Counted from the first letter of the stretch, positions 8,401-18,743 are shown. The stretch: DNA of 64,000 nt from Acidobacteriota bacterium (GCA_029781855.1 JAKOVX010000007.1:1-64000); one strand, 5' to 3'. Numbers and translations are program-made. The notes: generated from the letters alone by a model not told the origin.

Positions 8401-9216
8401 CTACCTCACAAACTCACTCGGCACAGGCACGTCGCCTGCGGAACCGAATTGCTGGATGATGGTGCCTGAGGTCGAGCCCTGGGCGAACCAGGTGGAGCTT
8501 GACGGGCGGAATACGGCAGCATCTGCCTTGCCGTCGCCGTCGTAGTCTCCGGGAACAGGAATGTCGCCAACCGATCCGAACGGGAACGCGTAGAACGAAG
8601 AGTCCTCGCTCCTCAGGATGTACCACTGCCCGGTCGAAGGCCTCCAGAACGCCACGTCCGCCTTGCCGTCTCCGGTGTAGTCGCCGACCACAGTCTTGTC
8701 GGTCGGTGTCCCGAACTGCGTCGCGATCAGACCGGCAGTGCTTCTGAGGATCCACCATTCGGAGCCTGTCGCACCGTTCGGACGGAAGATCGCGAGATCT
8801 GCCTTACCATCGCCATCGTAGTCACCCACGACCGGAACATCACCCGCCGCTCCGAACGCCTGGATGGTAGTGCCGCCGCCGGAGTTCTGTATGAACCACG
8901 TCGCCGTAGATGGCCTGAAAACGGCAGCATCCGCCTTGCCGTCGCCGTCAAAGTCCGCCGGAGCCGGAATGTCGCCATTCGCTCCAAACGGGAACGCGTA
9001 GAACGAAGAGTCTTCGCTCCTCAAGATGTACCAGAACCCGGTGCTCGGCCTGAAGAACGCGATATCAGCCTTGCCGTCACCCGTGTAATCCGCCGCCACA
9101 AGCTTATCCGTCGGCGACCCGAACTGCGTCGCAAAATTCCCGCCGTTCGAAGACTTCAAATACCACCACTCCGAACCCGTCGCTCCATTCGGCCGGAAGA
9201 TCGACAAGTCAGTCTT
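8401..9216 (-). repeat. Tandem 408-bp duplication coding FG-GAP modules
   Basis: The same 20-nt class stretches recur 408 bp apart, for example from 8581 and from 8989 (CGGGAACGCGTAGAACGAAG in both). The unit is 136 codons, about three FG-GAP modules, so the protein grew by block duplication. Exact block borders are approximate. Confidence 0.75.
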
Positions 9217-10932
9217 CCGGTCCCCATCAAAATCGTATGGAGTCCGGGCCGCCGCCATCAGCACGGCGTTATAGGAGTCCATCTTTCCGTAGCCCCAAGT
9301 ATTATTAGGCACCGAACCGGTGAAGGCATCGTGTCTTGCCGACCGCTGCAAGATACTCTTGACCTGGGCGGCGTCAAGACGCGGATTCTTCTCAAGCATT
9401 AGTGCGATCAGCCCTGTTACCTGCGGAGCGGCGGCGCTGACGGCGTTTGCGCGGCCATAAAATCCACCGCCGTCTTGTATCTCATTGAACCGGAACGTCG
9501 CGAAATACGACGTCGGGTTATATACCGTAAACACCGAGTCACCCGGTGCGACCAGATCTACGCCGAGACGACCGTCAAATGTCGGCCCCGAGCTGCTTCC
9601 TTCCCAAATGTCGCCGATCGCTCCCTGGCCCGTATTTGACCGGGCAATGCCGTCGATGTCAGTCCAATTTGTTCGAATAACGTAGTCGCCCGGGCAAATA
9701 TTGTAGAGTGCGGTCGCTCCATCCCAGATACTGCCCGGAACGGCAAAGGTGAGAAACTTGTTGTCGGTATGAAAGTCAGACGGATTGATATTCGCGTCGA
9801 ATCTGCCGGTCGAGACGGTCGCACCGACAAGATTCACCGTGTAGGTGCCGACCGGGCCGGTCAATTGGACGAATATCTCGCGTTTGCCGCTGTTTGAGCC
9901 GTAGAATACCTGGCTTGAACCACGATGATAATAATTGAAGGCAGCCGTTTGTTGGAAATCGACGGCTGAATTTGTCGCCGGCGACGTATATGGCCCGAAA
10001 TTGCCGGAAGGCGTAACGAACGAGACATCAAAACGGTCTGCACCCGGATACCAAAGGTCTAATAACAACGTGCCCGCAACATTTTTCTGGATCTGGATCG
10101 CCGAGGTTCCGCCCTGCGTGACGTTGCCGCCGGCACGGTTCGCTTGTCCGCCCTGGTCGCCGGGGCCCGTGACAAAGACGAGGCCGGGCTTGCCCGGGCC
10201 GACGGTCGCGTCGATCTTGCGTGCCAGCGAGCTGCTGCCGTCTGTTGGGCCGCCTGTGGAGCCTAGATTGAGGAGCATCACTGCGGGTTTGCCGAATTCG
10301 GTCGATTTGTCCTTGACGAAATCTATCGCGATCGGGAAAACCGTCGGGTCGTTGAACGCCGGCTCCGCCGGTTCGGTGCCGTGGGCTGGGGCGCCGTCGG
10401 ATGTGACTTTGACCGCGATGATCGTCGCGTTAGGAGCCATTCCGCGATACTTGCCGTTTGTGCTGTTGCGGCCATTCCCGGCAATGATGCCGGAAGTAGT
10501 CGTGCCATGACCGACCGCGTCGCGGGTGACGAGCTGCGGCCCGCCGGTTAGCGCCGCATTGATCTGTGCCTCGGTGTAGATCGTTCCGCGGCCGTATGTG
10601 TTTCCGGGAGCATTGGCACCAGTATCGTCGGTCAGGTCGAAGATATACTTGATCCGCGTCGTTCCGTCGAGATTTCGAAAATCATTGTTTTTCCAGTCGA
10701 TGCCTCGATCGAGAATCGCGACGATCACGCCCTGGCCCGAAACGCCGAACGTCGAGACCGCGAGATCAGTTCGCGATTCAACCCGTGCAACATCCATCCC
10801 GGCTAGCGGCAAAACGTAAGTGAGGCAAAACGCCAAAATTATCCAAATCGTTGCCGCTTTTTGAGAGAGTGTCCGCCGTCGGCCATGCAGTTTGACCCAA
10901 CCGTGATCGTGCATCTTCGATATTGTGTTCAT
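8401..10932 (-). CDS. Secreted subtilisin-family (S8) protease with FG-GAP modules
   Basis: Exported serine protease of about 843 residues. After a Sec signal (AFCLTYVLPLAG) comes an S8 domain with the Asp in VAILDRGID, the His in AVGHGTTTSG and the presumed Ser in AVSAAAPQVTG; the usual GTSMAAPH surroundings are changed but the Ser is kept. The C-terminal third holds FG-GAP/VCBS-like modules of about 45 residues with Ca-binding-type DxDGDGKAD loops and FRPS turns. Two large blocks of 136 residues are near duplicates. The ATG at 10932 is chosen because GAGGAA lies just before it; an in-frame TTG ten codons upstream is less likely. Substrate unknown. Confidence 0.88.
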   Translation of the reverse strand: MNTISKMHDHGWVKLHGRRRTLSQKAATIWIILAFCLTYVLPLAGMDVARVESRTDLAVSTFGVSGQGVIVAILDRGIDWKNNDFRNLDGTTRIKYIFDLTDDTGANAPGNTYGRGTIYTEAQINAALTGGPQLVTRDAVGHGTTTSGIIAGNGRNSTNGKYRGMAPNATIIAVKVTSDGAPAHGTEPAEPAFNDPTVFPIAIDFVKDKSTEFGKPAVMLLNLGSTGGPTDGSSSLARKIDATVGPGKPGLVFVTGPGDQGGQANRAGGNVTQGGTSAIQIQKNVAGTLLLDLWYPGADRFDVSFVTPSGNFGPYTSPATNSAVDFQQTAAFNYYHRGSSQVFYGSNSGKREIFVQLTGPVGTYTVNLVGATVSTGRFDANINPSDFHTDNKFLTFAVPGSIWDGATALYNICPGDYVIRTNWTDIDGIARSNTGQGAIGDIWEGSSSGPTFDGRLGVDLVAPGDSVFTVYNPTSYFATFRFNEIQDGGGFYGRANAVSAAAPQVTGLIALMLEKNPRLDAAQVKSILQRSARHDAFTGSVPNNTWGYGKMDSYNAVLMAAARTPYDFDGDRKTDLSIFRPNGATGSEWWYLKSSNGGNFATQFGSPTDKLVAADYTGDGKADIAFFRPSTGFWYILRSEDSSFYAFPFGANGDIPAPADFDGDGKADAAVFRPSTATWFIQNSGGGTTIQAFGAAGDVPVVGDYDGDGKADLAIFRPNGATGSEWWILRSTAGLIATQFGTPTDKTVVGDYTGDGKADVAFWRPSTGQWYILRSEDSSFYAFPFGSVGDIPVPGDYDGDGKADAAVFRPSSSTWFAQGSTSGTIIQQFGSAGDVPVPSEFVR

Positions 10933-10934
10933 TC

Positions 10935-10940
10935 TTCCTC
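10935..10940 (-). promoter_or_regulatory. Ribosome binding site fixing the subtilase start
   Basis: GAGGAA on the minus strand, two bases from the ATG at 10932 (four from its GAGG core), supports this start over the upstream in-frame TTG. Confidence 0.55.
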
Positions 10941-11104
10941 GCTTTTTGCTCCTCGATCTCAATCTCTACTCTATAAGGCAATTTTCCTTAAAAATTAGCT
11001 CAACTTTTTCATAATTCAAATCGATTTTGATCATTTTTCATAGTGTCTTGCCTGAAGTGCGATCGCGGGCAGACTCAGAGCAATCGTACGGCAACCTGCT
11101 GAAC

Positions 11105-13774
11105 TCACTTTTCAGGAAGTTCGAGCGACTTGCCGATCACTGTAAAATTGCCGGAGACGGTGCCGCTCGACCTGGTAACCACGCCGCTGGTGGCTCCGGG
11201 TTGATTGCCGGCGACGGTTACGGAAAAGTCACCCGGTTCAATAACGCGTTTGCCGTTGTCTAGAATGACGGACATCTGTCTAGGCGTGAGCACAAACGAA
11301 ACGTTCCGCTTTTCTCCGGGACGGAGATTGATCCGGCTGACTGCTGCCAATGACCGAACCGGTACTGGCACAGTGGCGGTGCTGTCAGTGATGTACAGTT
11401 GGACAACCTCGTCGCCGGCCACCAAGCCGGTGTTTTGGACATCCACACTGACCTTTACGCTGTCGCCGGCCTTTATGGCCTTATTCATTTTCAAATTGCT
11501 GTAGGCAAATTTAGTGAAGCTCAGCCCGTAGCCAAACGGATAGAGCGGCTCGCCGCGAAAATACCGATACGTTCGGCCTTCCATTCTGTAGTCGTCGAAC
11601 GGCGGCAATTGATCTACGGACTTGTAAAACGTGACCGGCAGCCTTCCGGCCGGGTTGTAGTCGCCAAAGAGAATATCCGCGATCGCCTGCCCTCCGAACT
11701 GGCCCGGGTACCAGGCATCGAGAATGGCTGGAATATTCTTGTCTTCCCAGTTAACTGCCAGTGCACTGCCACCCATCAACACCAGTATTACCGGTTTCCC
11801 GAGAGACTGTATATCTTTGACGAGTTGTTCCTGCGGCTTCGGCAAAATTATATCGGTGCGGTCACCGCCGCGAAACCCTTCGACATTTACATCCATCTCT
11901 TCGCCCTCGATCGAGGGCGTCAGGCCCATCACCATTATTACGGCGTCCGATCGTTTTGCCTTTTCGATGGCATCGTCGTGGAGTTTGATCTGGGCCGACG
12001 GCGGGGACCAGACGAGCCGTGCGGAAGCATAATGATTGGCATTTTCAACATATTCGATCCGTAGGTCGTACCTACGGCCGCCTTCGAGCTCAACGTTTTT
12101 TATTAACGATCGAGTTCGGCGGTTTTTGCTGTCCTCAACAAAGATCTTGCCGTCAATGAACAGCCGCATTTGTCCGTTACCGGCGAGCCCAAGACTGTAG
12201 GTTCCAGATTCGGGCGCGGTCAGTTTTCCGGTCCAGCGAACTGAGAAATTATCCTCCTTCACCTTCGCATCGGGACTGAGTGAGCCCCAATTGAAATCGA
12301 CCTGTCGATCCTGTCGCTCGAGGACAGGCTCGCCGTTCATCTCGCTGTCGTTGAAGTACTCACCTTTCAGGCCTTTCGACCCGTTGGACGCAAGGTCTTC
12401 CGCCGAGACCGGCTCGACGGTAACGCCGGTCGGATACATTCCAGGCGAATAGAGAACATTGGTGGACGGCGACACCTTTTGCCGGATGCCGGCAAGCGGC
12501 GTGTATGACACGGACGGCTGGCCATTGTAATTGCCGAGCAGCACGTCAGGCGCGTCGGCATTCGGACCGATCACAGCGATGGTTTTGAGGTCCTTCTTGA
12601 GCGGCAGTGTGTTTCCGTCATTTTTTAGCAGCACGATCGACTCTCTCGCCGCCCTCAGCGAAAGCTCGTGGTGAGCCGGCGTGTCGTTTTCGGAATATGG
12701 GATCTGGGCATATTTAACCATCTCGGGCGGATCAAACATCCCAAGTTCGAACCTTATCCTCATAAGATCCTTGACCGACCGGTCGATCTCGGACTCCGAT
12801 ATGAGACCAGCCTTCACGGCCTTGACCAGCGAGTTGTACTCACCGCCGCACGACAGGTCGGTACCGGCTTTCACCGCAATCGACGAGGCTTGCTCGACGG
12901 TCCCGATGTATTTGTGGCGAATGTAGATATCGTCGATGGCTCCGCAGTCTGAAACCACGTGTCCTTTGAATTTCCAATCATCAAAAAGGATCTTCGACAG
13001 TTTGTCGTTCGCACATGCGGGCTGGACGTCGAGGCGGTTATACGCGCACATAATGCCGCCGACCTTGCCGTCGATCACCAGCTGCCGAAAGGCCGGAAGA
13101 TACGTCTCGCGAAGGTCCCGCTCGCTGACGACGGCGTCGAAAGTATGCCGTTCAGACTCGGGCCCGCTGTGGACCGCGAAGTGCTTCGCGGTCGCGACAA
13201 CCTTGTAATATTTCGGGTCGTTGCCCTGCATACCGCGGACGAACGCCGTTCCGAGCAGTCCAGTCAAAAACGGATCCTCGCCCCATGTTTCCTGGCCGCG
13301 GCCCCAACGCGGATCGCGGAAAATATTGATATTCGGGCTCCAGAATGTCAGTCCCTTATACCGGCCGTGGTCGCCGTTACGGATCGCTTCGTGATACTTG
13401 GCGCGGCCTTCCGTCGATATGACGTCGGCGACATCGAAGATCAGGCTCTCGTCGAATGTCGCCGCCAATCCGATCGCCTGCGGGAATGTCGTCGCTATTC
13501 CGGCCCTTGCTACACCGTGAAGTGCCTCGTTCCACCAGTCGTACGCCGGGATGCCGAGCCGATCGATGGCCGGTGCGGTGTTTGTCATCTGCGACACCTT
13601 TTCCTCGAGCGTCATTCGGGAAACGAGATCGTCAACCCGTTTGTCGATCGGGAGTTTCGGGTTTCTAAACAGTTCCGGAGCGACGCTCTGGGCAAAACCC
13701 GACTTAGCCGACGAAAGCAATAAAAGGATCGTAACAACCAACGCCAAACCTATTAACCGATGATGACTTTTCAT
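11105..13774 (-). CDS. Glycoside hydrolase family 3 with PA14 insert (beta-xylosidase/glucosidase type)
   Basis: Exported GH3 enzyme of 889 residues. A Sec signal (residues 1-28) precedes the GH3 barrel, whose start (MTLEEKVSQMTN, then YDWWNEALHGVA) is most like the beta-xylosidase/arabinofuranosidase branch. KHFAVHSGPE and the nucleophile Asp of HVVSDCGAIDDI are present. A PA14 domain (about residues 455-590, from GLKGEYFNDSEMNG) is inserted in the second GH3 domain, and a fibronectin III-like domain ends the protein. It is the last gene of the xylan set read from the esterase at 18404, so release of xylose from xylo-oligomers in the periplasm is the best reading. Beta-glucosidase activity cannot be excluded. 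Confidence 0.9.
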   Translation of the reverse strand: MKSHHRLIGLALVVTILLLLSSAKSGFAQSVAPELFRNPKLPIDKRVDDLVSRMTLEEKVSQMTNTAPAIDRLGIPAYDWWNEALHGVARAGIATTFPQAIGLAATFDESLIFDVADVISTEGRAKYHEAIRNGDHGRYKGLTFWSPNINIFRDPRWGRGQETWGEDPFLTGLLGTAFVRGMQGNDPKYYKVVATAKHFAVHSGPESERHTFDAVVSERDLRETYLPAFRQLVIDGKVGGIMCAYNRLDVQPACANDKLSKILFDDWKFKGHVVSDCGAIDDIYIRHKYIGTVEQASSIAVKAGTDLSCGGEYNSLVKAVKAGLISESEIDRSVKDLMRIRFELGMFDPPEMVKYAQIPYSENDTPAHHELSLRAARESIVLLKNDGNTLPLKKDLKTIAVIGPNADAPDVLLGNYNGQPSVSYTPLAGIRQKVSPSTNVLYSPGMYPTGVTVEPVSAEDLASNGSKGLKGEYFNDSEMNGEPVLERQDRQVDFNWGSLSPDAKVKEDNFSVRWTGKLTAPESGTYSLGLAGNGQMRLFIDGKIFVEDSKNRRTRSLIKNVELEGGRRYDLRIEYVENANHYASARLVWSPPSAQIKLHDDAIEKAKRSDAVIMVMGLTPSIEGEEMDVNVEGFRGGDRTDIILPKPQEQLVKDIQSLGKPVILVLMGGSALAVNWEDKNIPAILDAWYPGQFGGQAIADILFGDYNPAGRLPVTFYKSVDQLPPFDDYRMEGRTYRYFRGEPLYPFGYGLSFTKFAYSNLKMNKAIKAGDSVKVSVDVQNTGLVAGDEVVQLYITDSTATVPVPVRSLAAVSRINLRPGEKRNVSFVLTPRQMSVILDNGKRVIEPGDFSVTVAGNQPGATSGVVTRSSGTVSGNFTVIGKSLELPEK

Positions 13775-13807
13775 AAGTTTCGGTGAAAATTAAATTGGAC
13801 CTTTCGG

Positions 13808-15064
13808 CTAGACTAACCCAAGTCCGACAAAATTTCGAAAATTGCCGGAGAACAATTTAGTTACATCGCGTTCGATCTCGACGGTGGAGATCACTCGGCC
13901 CGCGAGCAACAGCCGCTCGTAACTGTCGTAAAGTGCGGCGGCGACGACGCGCCTCGAATGTGACCACTTGTAGATCAATTGTTCGAGTACGCGGGCGTCG
14001 GAATGCTGCGGAATAAAGCTCGTCCCGAGCAGTTCCAGACGCTCCCTTGTGATCTCCGAGATGATCGACGGATTGTTCAGGAACCACCAGCATCCGAACG
14101 GCATCAGATTGCTGAATTTCCTAGCTGCGACGCACAGTTCGTGCTGGTTCTCACGTGAGAGATACGTTGCCAGGAATTTTACGTCCGGGTTCTCCGCACA
14201 GATCATTTCAAGTGATCTCATGTCGCCTTTTCCAACTCCGTCGCCCGCCGATCTCAGGGCCGGATTGACGCCTCTCCGCACCCCGACCATCAACGCAAAG
14301 GGCAAGCTGTGTTCTCGCGCGGTCGGCATTACGACCTCGCGGATCAATAGGTTTCGGGCATCTTTCGCCGCGTGATCGAAATCGTCGGGCAGCGAAACGG
14401 CCATGTAAAGCGGTTTCATACTCGCGATCTGATCATCGAAAAAAGACCTGAGTTTCGTTACCGTTTTCCCGCTGACGTTCTCATCGTACGAAAACTCACG
14501 CGCCGTTGTCTTCCAGTCATTTAACATTCGGTCCATTCGCAGAGCGGCATGAAATCTTCGGTCAAGTTTCCCCGTCTTGTCCCAGATCGCCGTCTCCGCA
14601 CTGTCGAATGGGTCATTGGTCATCACGACCTCGCTAACTCGGGCGATCTCAAAAACACGGTTTACGTGCTCGGCTTTGTTTGGGGAACGAAAGTGATCGC
14701 GAATCGCGTCAAGATCATCCGTATTTGGGTCGATCCCGAGAGAATTCAGGATCGTTATGATTCCAAGAGCGGCTTCGGACAGCGGCGTATTTTCGACAAA
14801 GAGTGACCTCCATACGACGTCTGCCTGTTCATGTTTTTTCAAATTCCAAAATTCTTCAGGCGTGATCGCGGCGGACCGAAAAAGTTCGGCGACGAGGTAA
14901 TGGTATGTCAGAAGCTCGTCGATCCCCGAGAGACTAAGCCCGCCAAATTCGAGCGGGTAAAGATGGGTGTGCATATCTATCGTCGGCACCTCGGCCACAA
15001 TGTTTTGCACACACTGACGAAGTTCGATGGGGTCGCTGATCCTATTGGCCTGTGGATTTTCCAT
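13808..15064 (-). CDS. Uronate isomerase-like amidohydrolase-fold protein (UxaC-related)
   Basis: A 418-residue protein resembling glucuronate/uronate isomerase (UxaC family), which converts D-glucuronate to fructuronate. The N-terminal TIDMHTHLYPL carries the HxH metal site, and the C-terminal half has the conserved FGCWWFLNNPSII and SHSRRVVAAALYDSYERLL regions. It is about 50 residues shorter than Escherichia coli UxaC and clearly divergent. It lacks a signal peptide and so acts in the cytoplasm. Its place directly downstream of the alpha-glucuronidase gene fits use of the glucuronic acid that enzyme releases. Later pathway genes (fructuronate reductase, mannonate dehydratase) are not in the window. 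Confidence 0.75.
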   Translation of the reverse strand: MENPQANRISDPIELRQCVQNIVAEVPTIDMHTHLYPLEFGGLSLSGIDELLTYHYLVAELFRSAAITPEEFWNLKKHEQADVVWRSLFVENTPLSEAALGIITILNSLGIDPNTDDLDAIRDHFRSPNKAEHVNRVFEIARVSEVVMTNDPFDSAETAIWDKTGKLDRRFHAALRMDRMLNDWKTTAREFSYDENVSGKTVTKLRSFFDDQIASMKPLYMAVSLPDDFDHAAKDARNLLIREVVMPTAREHSLPFALMVGVRRGVNPALRSAGDGVGKGDMRSLEMICAENPDVKFLATYLSRENQHELCVAARKFSNLMPFGCWWFLNNPSIISEITRERLELLGTSFIPQHSDARVLEQLIYKWSHSRRVVAAALYDSYERLLLAGRVISTVEIERDVTKLFSGNFRNFVGLGLV

Positions 15065-15145
15065 TCGTCTTTTTACCGATGTAAAAGGATAATGCCCTTC
15101 ATTCGCACTTACCGAGTCACGATCCGACTGGTGAAGGAATGTGAA

Positions 15146-17356
15146 CTAATCCTTGTGATTCTCATCAAAATTACCCTTTCCGCGTGCAAAGTCGTCCAGC
15201 AGATCCGTCGTTTTGTATTGCTCGAGCGATAGTTTTGGCGGCTCGACGCCTTTCGGTAGCGACATTTTCGAAAGCGACTGAAAATAACTGAGGCTCGCGT
15301 CTTTCCACCAGACCGCGTCACGTTCCTGGATCGCTAGTTTACGAGCGACCGCTGCGTAGCGTTGCGGGTCGATCGTACCCTTCAGACCAGCCCATTGTCT
15401 TCGTGCATTTCGGACCCAGTAGACGCCCTCTTGATAATGAAGAGCGAGTTCAGCCCACAATGTGCGGCCCGTTCTCATCCGATAGTCCCACTTTACGTGA
15501 TGGAACCAAAGCAGCAACGTATCGGGGCACGTCGCCAGACTAGAATATTGGTCACGTACAGATGGAAAATATTGGCTGACAGTGTTACTCCCAGTCATTG
15601 TTCGGTCGAACCCGATCCCGCCCGCGTCGGCCTTGTTGTAATATGTCGGGTTCCAATCGTCTCGGTCGTACGAGTTCCACCACGGGGCCGGCCCATAATG
15701 ATGCCCGCCCCACATTTGATGATGAAGCCCGAGCGGCGTCATGTAATTGACAACCGCCTCGTGCGAGCCGAGCAGCATTCGCGTGATCACCACTATGGCG
15801 TTTGGATCATGCGACAGGGTCATTTTCGTCCATTCGTCGGCGATCGCCTCGGGTGTGGCGTCAGGGTCCCACGCAAGCCGTCCGAAAGCGTACCAATTCG
15901 CCTGCAGCATATCGTAGCCGGTCCAATTACGATCGCTGCCGGTATTCGCGACCCCGGCGATCGCTGTGATCTTTTGACCGAAAAGTTCGCCATCAGCGAT
16001 CTTCGCAACGCTCGAGCCAAGGCCGCGGGCATAAGTATCCGATTCCAACACCTCGTGCCACATGTTGGCGAGAAACACGAGATGATTCGAAAAGCCCATA
16101 TATTCCTGCGTGATCTGAAACTCGGGTGCGACCTGCGTTTTCGGCATTGACCCGAACAGCGGATGAAATGGCTCACGCGGCTGGAAATCGATCGGGCCGT
16201 TCTTTACCTGCAGGATGACATTCGACGCGAATTTCCCGTCAAATGGCTGCAGATTTTCGTATGCGGCACCCGCACGGTCGTAACCGGGCTTTGCGTCATA
16301 TACGAACGCTCGCCAGATGACAACGCCGCCGTGCGGAGCCAGAGCTGCCGCCAGCATGTTCGCACCATCAACGTGGTCGCGGCCATACGTCCGCGGTCCC
16401 GGCTGACCCTCGCTATTGGCCTTGACCAAAAAACCGCCAAAATCAGGAATAAGCTCGTGGATCTCATCCGCTTTGCGTTTCCACCAGGCGGCAACCTTCG
16501 GGTCCAGCGGGTCAGCGGTCTTCAATCCGCCGAGTTCGATCGGAGCGGAAAATCGAGCAGAGAGATAAACCTTGATGCCGTAAGGTCGAAGAACATCGGC
16601 GATCGCAGCAACCTTTTGTAGGTAGTCGGTCGTAAGGAAGACAGCGTCAGCGTTGACGTTGTTAAGTACCGAGCCATTTATTCCGACCGACGCATTCGCC
16701 CTGGCATAATCGCGATATCTCGGATCGATCCTTGCCGGCAGTTCGCCCCATTTCCATAGCGATCGGCCGGCATATCCGCGTTCGACACTGCCGTCGGCGT
16801 TGTCCCAGTGATCAAGGAGACGCAATTTGATCCGCGGTCGCTCGGCCACGTTCAGTTTGTCGATCGGCCGGAGAGTTTGGATCAACCGCAGGAAATGAAA
16901 CGCTCCGTAAAGGAGGCCGCGATCACTCGTTGACGCAATGACCGTCACGCTTCGGTTCCCGGTTCGGAAGGTGCGAATAATGAATCCTTCGTCTCCGAGC
17001 TCTGAGAGCTCCCTTTCAAGATGTAGGCTCCCAACAACCTTTGATGAGGCGGGCGTGCCGACTATAAGTTCTCCGCTGACGAACGCGTCTCGTCCGATTG
17101 CAATTCTCTCACCGAGCGATCCTGCGATTCCGGAGGCCAGTTCGCCGCGAACGGCTGATGAAGTGGCAGAGTCGCCCGCAACATACATCGACAAGATCTG
17201 TTTGCGATATCGTAATACGGCGTTATTGGGGAGTTTGTCGTATCGCAGCCACAACCGATAGCCGTCATCGGCACGGGCCGGAATTAGGGCACCGATGAAC
17301 AGCAAAATCAACACCGCAACAGCAAACGCGGCTGATCTTTTTGGTAGCAACGTCAT
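15146..17356 (-). CDS. Alpha-glucuronidase, glycoside hydrolase family 67
   Basis: Exported inverting enzyme of 736 residues that removes 4-O-methylglucuronic acid from glucurono-xylooligosaccharides. A Sec signal (residues 1-30) precedes the family start [10 protein letters not shown]. The general acid Glu is in [11 protein letters not shown] near residue 315, and the two residues that act as base in characterised GH67 enzymes are the Asp in [11 protein letters not shown] and the Glu in FQITQEYMG; all three are intact. Length agrees with the family. It lies between an esterase and a uronate isomerase-like gene with the same direction, giving a coherent glucuronoxylan side-chain pathway. Confidence 0.92.
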   Translation of the reverse strand: MTLLPKRSAAFAVAVLILLFIGALIPARADDGYRLWLRYDKLPNNAVLRYRKQILSMYVAGDSATSSAVRGELASGIAGSLGERIAIGRDAFVSGELIVGTPASSKVVGSLHLERELSELGDEGFIIRTFRTGNRSVTVIASTSDRGLLYGAFHFLRLIQTLRPIDKLNVAERPRIKLRLLDHWDNADGSVERGYAGRSLWKWGELPARIDPRYRDYARANASVGINGSVLNNVNADAVFLTTDYLQKVAAIADVLRPYGIKVYLSARFSAPIELGGLKTADPLDPKVAAWWKRKADEIHELIPDFGGFLVKANSEGQPGPRTYGRDHVDGANMLAAALAPHGGVVIWRAFVYDAKPGYDRAGAAYENLQPFDGKFASNVILQVKNGPIDFQPREPFHPLFGSMPKTQVAPEFQITQEYMGFSNHLVFLANMWHEVLESDTYARGLGSSVAKIADGELFGQKITAIAGVANTGSDRNWTGYDMLQANWYAFGRLAWDPDATPEAIADEWTKMTLSHDPNAIVVITRMLLGSHEAVVNYMTPLGLHHQMWGGHHYGPAPWWNSYDRDDWNPTYYNKADAGGIGFDRTMTGSNTVSQYFPSVRDQYSSLATCPDTLLLWFHHVKWDYRMRTGRTLWAELALHYQEGVYWVRNARRQWAGLKGTIDPQRYAAVARKLAIQERDAVWWKDASLSYFQSLSKMSLPKGVEPPKLSLEQYKTTDLLDDFARGKGNFDENHKD

Positions 17357-17465
17357 ATCTTACTGCCGGAAGCGAAAGTATGGCTGTGTGATCGATATGT
17401 TTTCGAATAATCACCGCCTCAGTTGGCGACAAGCTGTCATGGAGAGCCGCAATCGGTCTGGCCGA

Positions 17466-18404
17466 TCACTTTCCTTCGATCACGTTATTTTCCCTCAGGA
17501 ACTGCCGTATCGCGGCGTAACCAGCGATCATCTCTTCGCGGCTGAAACCGCCATGGTTTCGACCCTTTAACGTGATCAGACGATTCGGGACCTTGGCCTT
17601 CTCAAGTTCGGCGTGTAGTTTGACGGTGTCGGCATACGGTGCGATGTCATCCTGGTCGCCCTGAATGGAAATGATCGGCGGTATCCCTGGCCGAACGTAG
17701 TTGATAGGCGACAGCTGCCGCGCGAGTTCCATCCGGTCGGGCCGACTGCCGAACCATTCAATTGCGTAGTGTTTTGCGTTCTGCCCTTCGAGAATGTCGG
17801 CAACATCTGCGATACCGAACCAATTTACGATCGCTGCAATCTTGATTACCGGCTCGGTCGGCGTACGCCATTTCGTGCTCCCATCGGTCGGACATTGCCG
17901 GTCGAAGATCGATCCGTCCGGCAGCATTCCTGACATCAGGGACAGATGCCCGCCGGCCGATGTGCCCGTCAAAACGATCCGCGAAGTGTCAATATTGTAG
18001 TCCTTAGCGTGATAGACCAGCCATCTCAACGAACATCGGCAATCCTCGACAGCCGCCGGCGCCAGCGAGTTGCGTGCCAATCGGTATTCGACGTTTACGA
18101 CCGTCCAGCCCATCGAAAGATAGGGCAACAGGTAAAGAACATTTTGCTCCTTTGCCCCCGCCACCCAACCACCGCCGTGAAACAGCACCAACGTCGGACT
18201 CGGTTTGCTTCTATCCTTAGGCAGATAGATGTCGAGCTTTAAGTCGGTATTATTCGCGGTCTCGTATGTCACATTCGGTTGAATGTCATAATCGACCGAC
18301 GCAAAATCAGCCCATTTCTCCGTAGCCGGTTCCTGCCCGAATCCGGAGAAGCAAAAAGCTGCCCAAATAAATGCAATCACCAAAAACCCGCGAAATAATG
18401 ACAC
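17466..18404 (-). CDS. Secreted alpha/beta-hydrolase, acetyl-xylan esterase-like
   Basis: An exported esterase of about 312 residues of the BD-FAE/Aes-like alpha/beta-hydrolase group. After a signal segment (FLVIAFIWAAFCFSGFG) come the oxyanion-hole HGGGW, the nucleophile GTSAGG, the acid within QGDQDDIAPY and the base within GRNHGGFS. The start is set at the GTG of 18404 because AGGAGG lies nine bases upstream; the frame also opens 14 codons earlier but without such a site. As the first gene of the xylan run it probably removes acetyl or similar ester groups from xylan; this substrate is inferred from context. Confidence 0.82.
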   Translation of the reverse strand: MSLFRGFLVIAFIWAAFCFSGFGQEPATEKWADFASVDYDIQPNVTYETANNTDLKLDIYLPKDRSKPSPTLVLFHGGGWVAGAKEQNVLYLLPYLSMGWTVVNVEYRLARNSLAPAAVEDCRCSLRWLVYHAKDYNIDTSRIVLTGTSAGGHLSLMSGMLPDGSIFDRQCPTDGSTKWRTPTEPVIKIAAIVNWFGIADVADILEGQNAKHYAIEWFGSRPDRMELARQLSPINYVRPGIPPIISIQGDQDDIAPYADTVKLHAELEKAKVPNRLITLKGRNHGGFSREEMIAGYAAIRQFLRENNVIEGK

Positions 18405-18719
18405 GAAATAAATCCTCCTAGAGCACAATTCAAAAACTGAGATCACCGATCGCTCCCAGACAATTGACCCTCCCGGAGCGGAACCGCATCGTTGGACTTA
18501 AGCTGATTTACAAAGAGTTTAATACTTGAAGAGAGAATAGCGCGATTCCCTTGCAATGGATACTTGACTCCGAGGTGCACTCGGCGCAGTACGTGAAAGT
18601 GGAGAGCGTTCAGGCCGAAACGTCTTGTCGGGCAAGTGCCTCTCGATCTTTGTGCACTCTGGATCAGCTCGAGTCCGCGAGTTTATGGAGTAATTGTGCG
18701 GAGATTGGCTTTTCTATAC
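18405..18719. other. Gene-free stretch before tRNA-Lys
   Basis: About 315 bp without a supported gene. It must hold the promoter and leader of the xylan run (the AGGAGG at 18414-18419 belongs to the esterase). I see no convincing hairpin, repeat or regulator palindrome; the short open frames here show no family features. Confidence 0.5.
18414..18419 (-). promoter_or_regulatory. Strong ribosome binding site of the esterase gene
   Basis: Perfect AGGAGG on the minus strand, nine bases before the GTG at 18404. It decides that start over an in-frame upstream codon. Confidence 0.8.
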
Positions 18720-18743
18720 AAAAGGACGGCCAAACGGCCGCCC
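18720..18743 (-). terminator. Intrinsic terminator of tRNA-Lys
   Basis: On the minus strand GGGCGGCC, a GTTT loop and GGCCGTCC form an eight-pair stem with one G-T pair, followed by TTTT, about 17 bp after the tRNA 3' end. Confidence 0.75.

Noticed and set aside
12959..13723. Plus-strand open frame of 254 codons opposite the GH3 gene
   Set aside because: Lies wholly inside a certain GH3 gene and has no recognisable features.
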